Assembly (NCBI GenBank): GCA_021413565.1
Contig: JAIOQC010000007.1
Location: forward strand, 3,824 to 11,634
DNA: 7,811 nucleotides
Source: Candidatus Nomurabacteria bacterium
GTDB taxonomy: Bacteria; Patescibacteriota; Minisyncoccia; Phycocordibacterales; UBA9973
Reading direction: 5' to 3'
Made by a program: the position numbers and the translations under genes. How positions within the stretch are numbered: the first letter of the stretch is position 1; each line of letters begins with the position of its first letter. This document shows positions 5,002 through 7,811 of the stretch, one piece after another. The notes under the pieces are model-generated. The model had not been told where the DNA came from, did not search any database, and saw only the letters and a program-made list of their open reading frames with translations.

Positions 5002-6267
5002 TTATGCTTCAGTTCCAGCAATAAAGCCAGATGTCCAACAAAGTTGTAATCCATAACCGCCTGATGGGCGGTTTATGTTTAAGAGGTCACCAGTCACATA
5101 TAAATTATCAAAAAGTTTTGAGCGCATAGTTTTCATATCAACTTCAGACAAGATAACTCCCCCGTCTGCAACAACCGCTCTGTCATAGCCCATTAAATTC
5201 GTAATAGTAAGTGGTAATGCTTTGAGAGTATGCACAATTATCTTTCTTTGCTCTTTTGTAACACTGTGAACTTTCTTTTCAAAATCAACATCTGGCATTA
5301 CAGACTCAAGTACACGAGCAGTTCCTTCGGGTGCAATTTCCTTAAACACAGTTCTCAATATTTTATTTTTATTGACATCAAACAATTTAATCAATCTATC
5401 TTCAAGCATTCCATGGTTTGTATCTGGATATGCATCAATAGTGGCTTGTACTTGTCCTTCTTGCAAAAAGTCACCTATTTTTGTCGCACTATTTAAAATC
5501 AAAGGTCCAGATAAGCCAAAGTGAGTAAATAGGACTTTACCAGTTTTTGAAAATTTCTTTGCTTTGGTCTTTTGTGATGTATTGTCTTGAAAAAATGTAA
5601 TCTTCATAAAAGAAAGAGAAACTCCTGCAAGTTGTCTGACCCAAGCATCACTAACTTCGACAGGCACAATTGACGGCGTTGGTTCTTTTATAGAATGTCC
5701 CAAGTCTTTTAAAAATACAAAACCATCACCTGTTGCTCCAGTTTCGGGGTGTGACATTCCACCAGTTGCCAAGATGTATGACTTTGCAAAGAATTTACCA
5801 GCTTGAGTTTCAATACTTTGAATTTGCCCATCATGATGATGAATCTTTTTAACTTGTGAAAGTGTCTTGACTGTGACTTTGTATTTATCCAACTCTTTTT
5901 GTAATACATTATAAACATCAATGGCTCTTTCTGTATGTGGAAATGCTCTTTTGCGGGCTTGTATAACTAATGGTAGTCCACGCTTTTCAAAATATGAAAA
6001 TGTATCTGGCGCACCAAAACGAGAAAAAGCTGAATACAAAAATTGCTCAGCAACACCATAGTGCGACAAGAACACACGAATATCTTCTTCCCCATTGGTA
6101 ATATTACATCTACCTCCACCAGTAATCTTTAATTTCTCGCCTAAAGATTTATTCTTTTCTATAATAAGAACACTTTTGCCAAGTGAAGCGGCTACAGATG
6201 CAGCCATCATACCGCTGGCTCCGCCACCTACCACAATGACATCCCAAATTTTACTGTTTTTTTCCAT
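5002..6267 (-). CDS. BaiN/HI0933-family NAD(P)/FAD-dependent flavoprotein
   Basis: The 421-aa protein opens with a Rossmann FAD-binding motif, VIVVGGGASGMMAAS (GxGxxG at 14-19, acidic E37 ending the second strand). It is followed by the family-specific GEKLKITGGGRCNITN (about 43-58). RAFPHTERA, LATGGMSHPETGATGDG and the GPLILNS region follow. The C-terminus carries the second FAD contact, LYVTGDLLNINRPSGGYG and LQLCWTSGFIAGTEA. This is full length for HI0933/YhiN/BaiN-like proteins. They are cytosolic flavoproteins; BaiN was linked to bile-acid reduction in gut clostridia, but that function cannot be carried over here and the substrate is unknown. The ATG at 6267 lies inside the dnaX 3' end (17-bp overlap), implying co-transcription and translational coupling. 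A weak TGA-TAAAAA element 6 bases before the ATG could be a separate promoter. Confidence 0.9.
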   Translation of the reverse strand: MEKNSKIWDVIVVGGGASGMMAASVAASLGKSVLIIEKNKSLGEKLKITGGGRCNITNGEEDIRVFLSHYGVAEQFLYSAFSRFGAPDTFSYFEKRGLPLVIQARKRAFPHTERAIDVYNVLQKELDKYKVTVKTLSQVKKIHHHDGQIQSIETQAGKFFAKSYILATGGMSHPETGATGDGFVFLKDLGHSIKEPTPSIVPVEVSDAWVRQLAGVSLSFMKITFFQDNTSQKTKAKKFSKTGKVLFTHFGLSGPLILNSATKIGDFLQEGQVQATIDAYPDTNHGMLEDRLIKLFDVNKNKILRTVFKEIAPEGTARVLESVMPDVDFEKKVHSVTKEQRKIIVHTLKALPLTITNLMGYDRAVVADGGVILSEVDMKTMRSKLFDNLYVTGDLLNINRPSGGYGLQLCWTSGFIAGTEA

Positions 6268-7306
6268 TTAAAATTTTTATCAATGACAATTCTAAAGGTA
6301 ATTCGGCAATTACAGAGGTATTCATTGACTGATAAGCATCAAGAAGTATGGAGAGAGTTGTAGATGAGATATGTTCAGGCTTTGAAGCAATTAGATTCTT
6401 AATAAAAGACAAATCATCGTCAGATACCAAACTCTCAACAGATTTTATAGTTGCAGGTGCATAACGAAGCATCAAAGCATATCGTAATTTTGCTAAAATC
6501 ATTTTCAAATATACATCCATTTCAATATTATTCTCACTTGCTGTACGAATCGCTTTATAGCCCATCTCTATGTCAGAAGTAGCCAATGCATTTAAATAAT
6601 CATTTACTAGAATAGAATTAGGTGCTCCTGTGACTTCTTCAATATCTTTCAGGCTAATCTTTTTACCTTTTGCAAATGACAAAACCTTTTGCAAAGTTCC
6701 TAATGCATCTCGAAATGCTCCATTTGCAAGAAGTGCAATTAACGATGCCCCACCTTCTTCTAATGTATATCCTTCTTCAAGTGCAACACGCACAATCACC
6801 TGCATCAAAATCGAATCAGTTGGCTTCTTGAATACAAAACTCTGACAACGAGAAATAATAGTCTCTGGAACTTTATTTATTTCAGTCGTAGCAAGAATAA
6901 ATATCACATGCGCTGGTGGTTCCTCGATAGTTTTCAAAAGAGCATTCCATGCATCTTTTGTGAACATATGAACTTCATCTAATATATAAATCTTGTATTT
7001 AGAATCAAATGGAATTGTAGCAACACTCTCACGAATATCACGCACATCATCAATACCACGATTACTCGCGGCATCCAATTCATAAATATCATTTGGAGAT
7101 GTTCCCAACTCGTGAGCAATAATACGTGCAACAGTTGTCTTTCCTGTACCTCGTGGACCAGACAATAAATAAGCATGAGCAACTTTGCCAGACTCTAAAC
7201 TACCTGAAATGGCTTTCACAATATGGTCCTGACCAACAACATCATCAAAATGATTTGGTCGATACTTTCTATAGAGGGCGATATTCGCATTCTTCATATG
7301 TTGCAT
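6251..7306 (-). CDS. dnaX: DNA polymerase III subunit gamma/tau, short form without zinc module
   Basis: This is the clamp-loader ATPase that opens the sliding clamp at the replication fork. The N-terminal ALYRKYRPNHFDDVVGQ is diagnostic. Counting from ATG 7306, Walker A is GPRGTGKT (50-57), Walker B YILDEVHM (107-114), sensor 1 ATTE (139-142), the arginine-finger motif SRC (152-154), and sensor 2 GAFRDALG (196-203). In most bacteria a four-cysteine zinc module separates Walker A from the EIDAASN strand; here only HELGTSPND links the two and the protein's sole cysteine is in SRC. At about 350 aa it corresponds to gamma, with no tau extension for helicase and polymerase binding. An extended -10 box at 7315-7307 favours the second ATG (7297, MKNANIALYRKYRP), giving 348 aa. 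It follows dus by 26 bp and overlaps the flavoprotein gene downstream. Confidence 0.95.
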   Translation of the reverse strand: MQHMKNANIALYRKYRPNHFDDVVGQDHIVKAISGSLESGKVAHAYLLSGPRGTGKTTVARIIAHELGTSPNDIYELDAASNRGIDDVRDIRESVATIPFDSKYKIYILDEVHMFTKDAWNALLKTIEEPPAHVIFILATTEINKVPETIISRCQSFVFKKPTDSILMQVIVRVALEEGYTLEEGGASLIALLANGAFRDALGTLQKVLSFAKGKKISLKDIEEVTGAPNSILVNDYLNALATSDIEMGYKAIRTASENNIEMDVYLKMILAKLRYALMLRYAPATIKSVESLVSDDDLSFIKNLIASKPEHISSTTLSILLDAYQSMNTSVIAELPLELSLIKILNGKKQ

Positions 7307-7315
7307 AGTATACCA
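7307..7315 (-). promoter_or_regulatory. extended -10 promoter of dnaX; decides the start codon
   Basis: On the minus strand TG-G-TATACT (TATACT at 7312-7307) lies in the 26-bp gap behind dus. The upstream ATG (7306) touches the -10 box and would not be transcribed, whereas ATG 7297 sits 9 bases behind it, near the predicted start. The -35 region (TTCTTA, 7335-7330) is weak. Confidence 0.62.
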
Positions 7316-7323
7316 GAAATATT

Positions 7324-7811
7324 CTAATGTAAGAATTCATTAATAATTGTCTCAACTTGAGATGCATTTTGGGTATCCATCAATTTAACTCTCAATTCTT
7401 TCGCTCCATCAAAGCCATTCACATAGGCTTTGTAATGCTTTTTCATAATAGCGAAATTTTTGTGACCACCTAGCATTTCTTCAAATAACTTTGTGTGCTC
7501 TATGAGGACTTTTAATTTCACTTCAATACTTGGCTTTTCACCATTTGCAGCCTCAGGACTAAATAACCATGGATTACCAAAAATGGCACGCCCTAGCATA
7601 GCACCATCACAACCTGATTCAGCACATTTCTTTTTTCCATCAGCAATATCTAAAACATCACCATTCCCAATAATTAAAGTATCTTTTTTTAATTCATCAC
7701 GAATCTCAACTATTCTTTCCATCAAGACCCAATGTGCTTCCACATCAGACATATCTTTACGAGTTCGCAAATGCACAGTTAATACCGCCAAATCCTCTTT
7801 CAATAAATCTC
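7324..7811 (-). CDS. dus: tRNA-dihydrouridine synthase, C-terminal part (5' end outside window)
   Basis: The frame is open to the right edge (the TTG at 7803 is an internal leucine), so the N-terminal half is missing. That half carries the FMN-binding first strands and the catalytic cysteine. Visible are LAVLTVHLRTRKDMSDVEAH, split here as LAVLTVHLRTR and the HW that follows, equivalent to the TVHGRTR segment that binds FMN and tRNA. IIGNGDVLD and CDGAMLGRAIFGNPWLF complete the flavin phosphate-binding end of the TIM barrel. The C-terminal helical domain, with MKKHYKAYVNGFDGAKELR, recognises tRNA. The enzyme reduces specific uridines in the tRNA D-loop, using FMN and NADPH. Which Dus subfamily it belongs to cannot be settled without the N-terminus. 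It ends in TAG at 7326-7324 and shares strand with dnaX, which has its own promoter. Confidence 0.92.
   Translation of the reverse strand, partial: DLLKEDLAVLTVHLRTRKDMSDVEAHWVLMERIVEIRDELKKDTLIIGNGDVLDIADGKKKCAESGCDGAMLGRAIFGNPWLFSPEAANGEKPSIEVKLKVLIEHTKLFEEMLGGHKNFAIMKKHYKAYVNGFDGAKELRVKLMDTQNASQVETIINEFLH

Noticed and set aside
4981..5008. Weak AT-rich inverted repeat (GCAAAAAT ... ATTTTATGC) between the convergent transporter and flavoprotein genes
   Set aside because: Stem is short and mismatched, mostly A-T pairs; not convincing as a terminator.

Overview
This AT-rich, gene-dense window looks like part of a small bacterial genome, most likely a Candidate Phyla Radiation (Patescibacteria) member of the Parcubacteria type. 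The clues are a shortened DnaX with neither a zinc module nor a tau tail, an RmuC of the kind I associate with that group, a tRNA gene without an encoded CCA, a lack of Shine-Dalgarno sequences, and promoters placed so close to start codons that most mRNAs should be leaderless. The assignment is inferred from gene character, not from a marker-gene tree. The standard code fits: every complete frame ends in TAA, and the truncated dus frame ends in TAG.

Layout. Positions 1-869 (+) hold the 3' part of rmuC. A small secreted Gly/Tyr-rich protein gene (1154 leftward) converges on it and runs past its expected end, probably through a one-base change in a T6 run. A HAD-like phosphatase (1885-1265, -) and a YjjX/DUF84 inosine/xanthosine triphosphatase (2449-1904, -) follow, each with its own promoter. 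Across a 127-bp divergent spacer lies an isopenicillin-N-synthase-like 2OG-Fe(II) oxygenase (2577-3497, +), which ends at a good intrinsic terminator.

The region 3498-3975 has no protein gene. It holds a tRNA-Gln(TTG) on the minus strand, its promoter, a shared bidirectional terminator, and several palindromes. Partial copies of the tRNA's own 5' and 3' ends flank it, each next to or interrupted by a hairpin. This is the most unusual part of the window.

From 3976 an AI-2E/PerM-family membrane transporter (+) converges on a minus-strand cluster read from right to left: dus (tRNA dihydrouridine synthase, cut by the window end), dnaX (clamp-loader ATPase) and a BaiN/HI0933-family flavoprotein that overlaps the dnaX end by 17 bp.

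Most genes are housekeeping: nucleotide-pool cleaning, replication, tRNA modification, recombination and transport. I see no defence system, CRISPR array, transposase or phage module. The two observations I rate highest are the promoter-to-AUG spacing shared by five genes and the tRNA-Gln-derived palindromic region.
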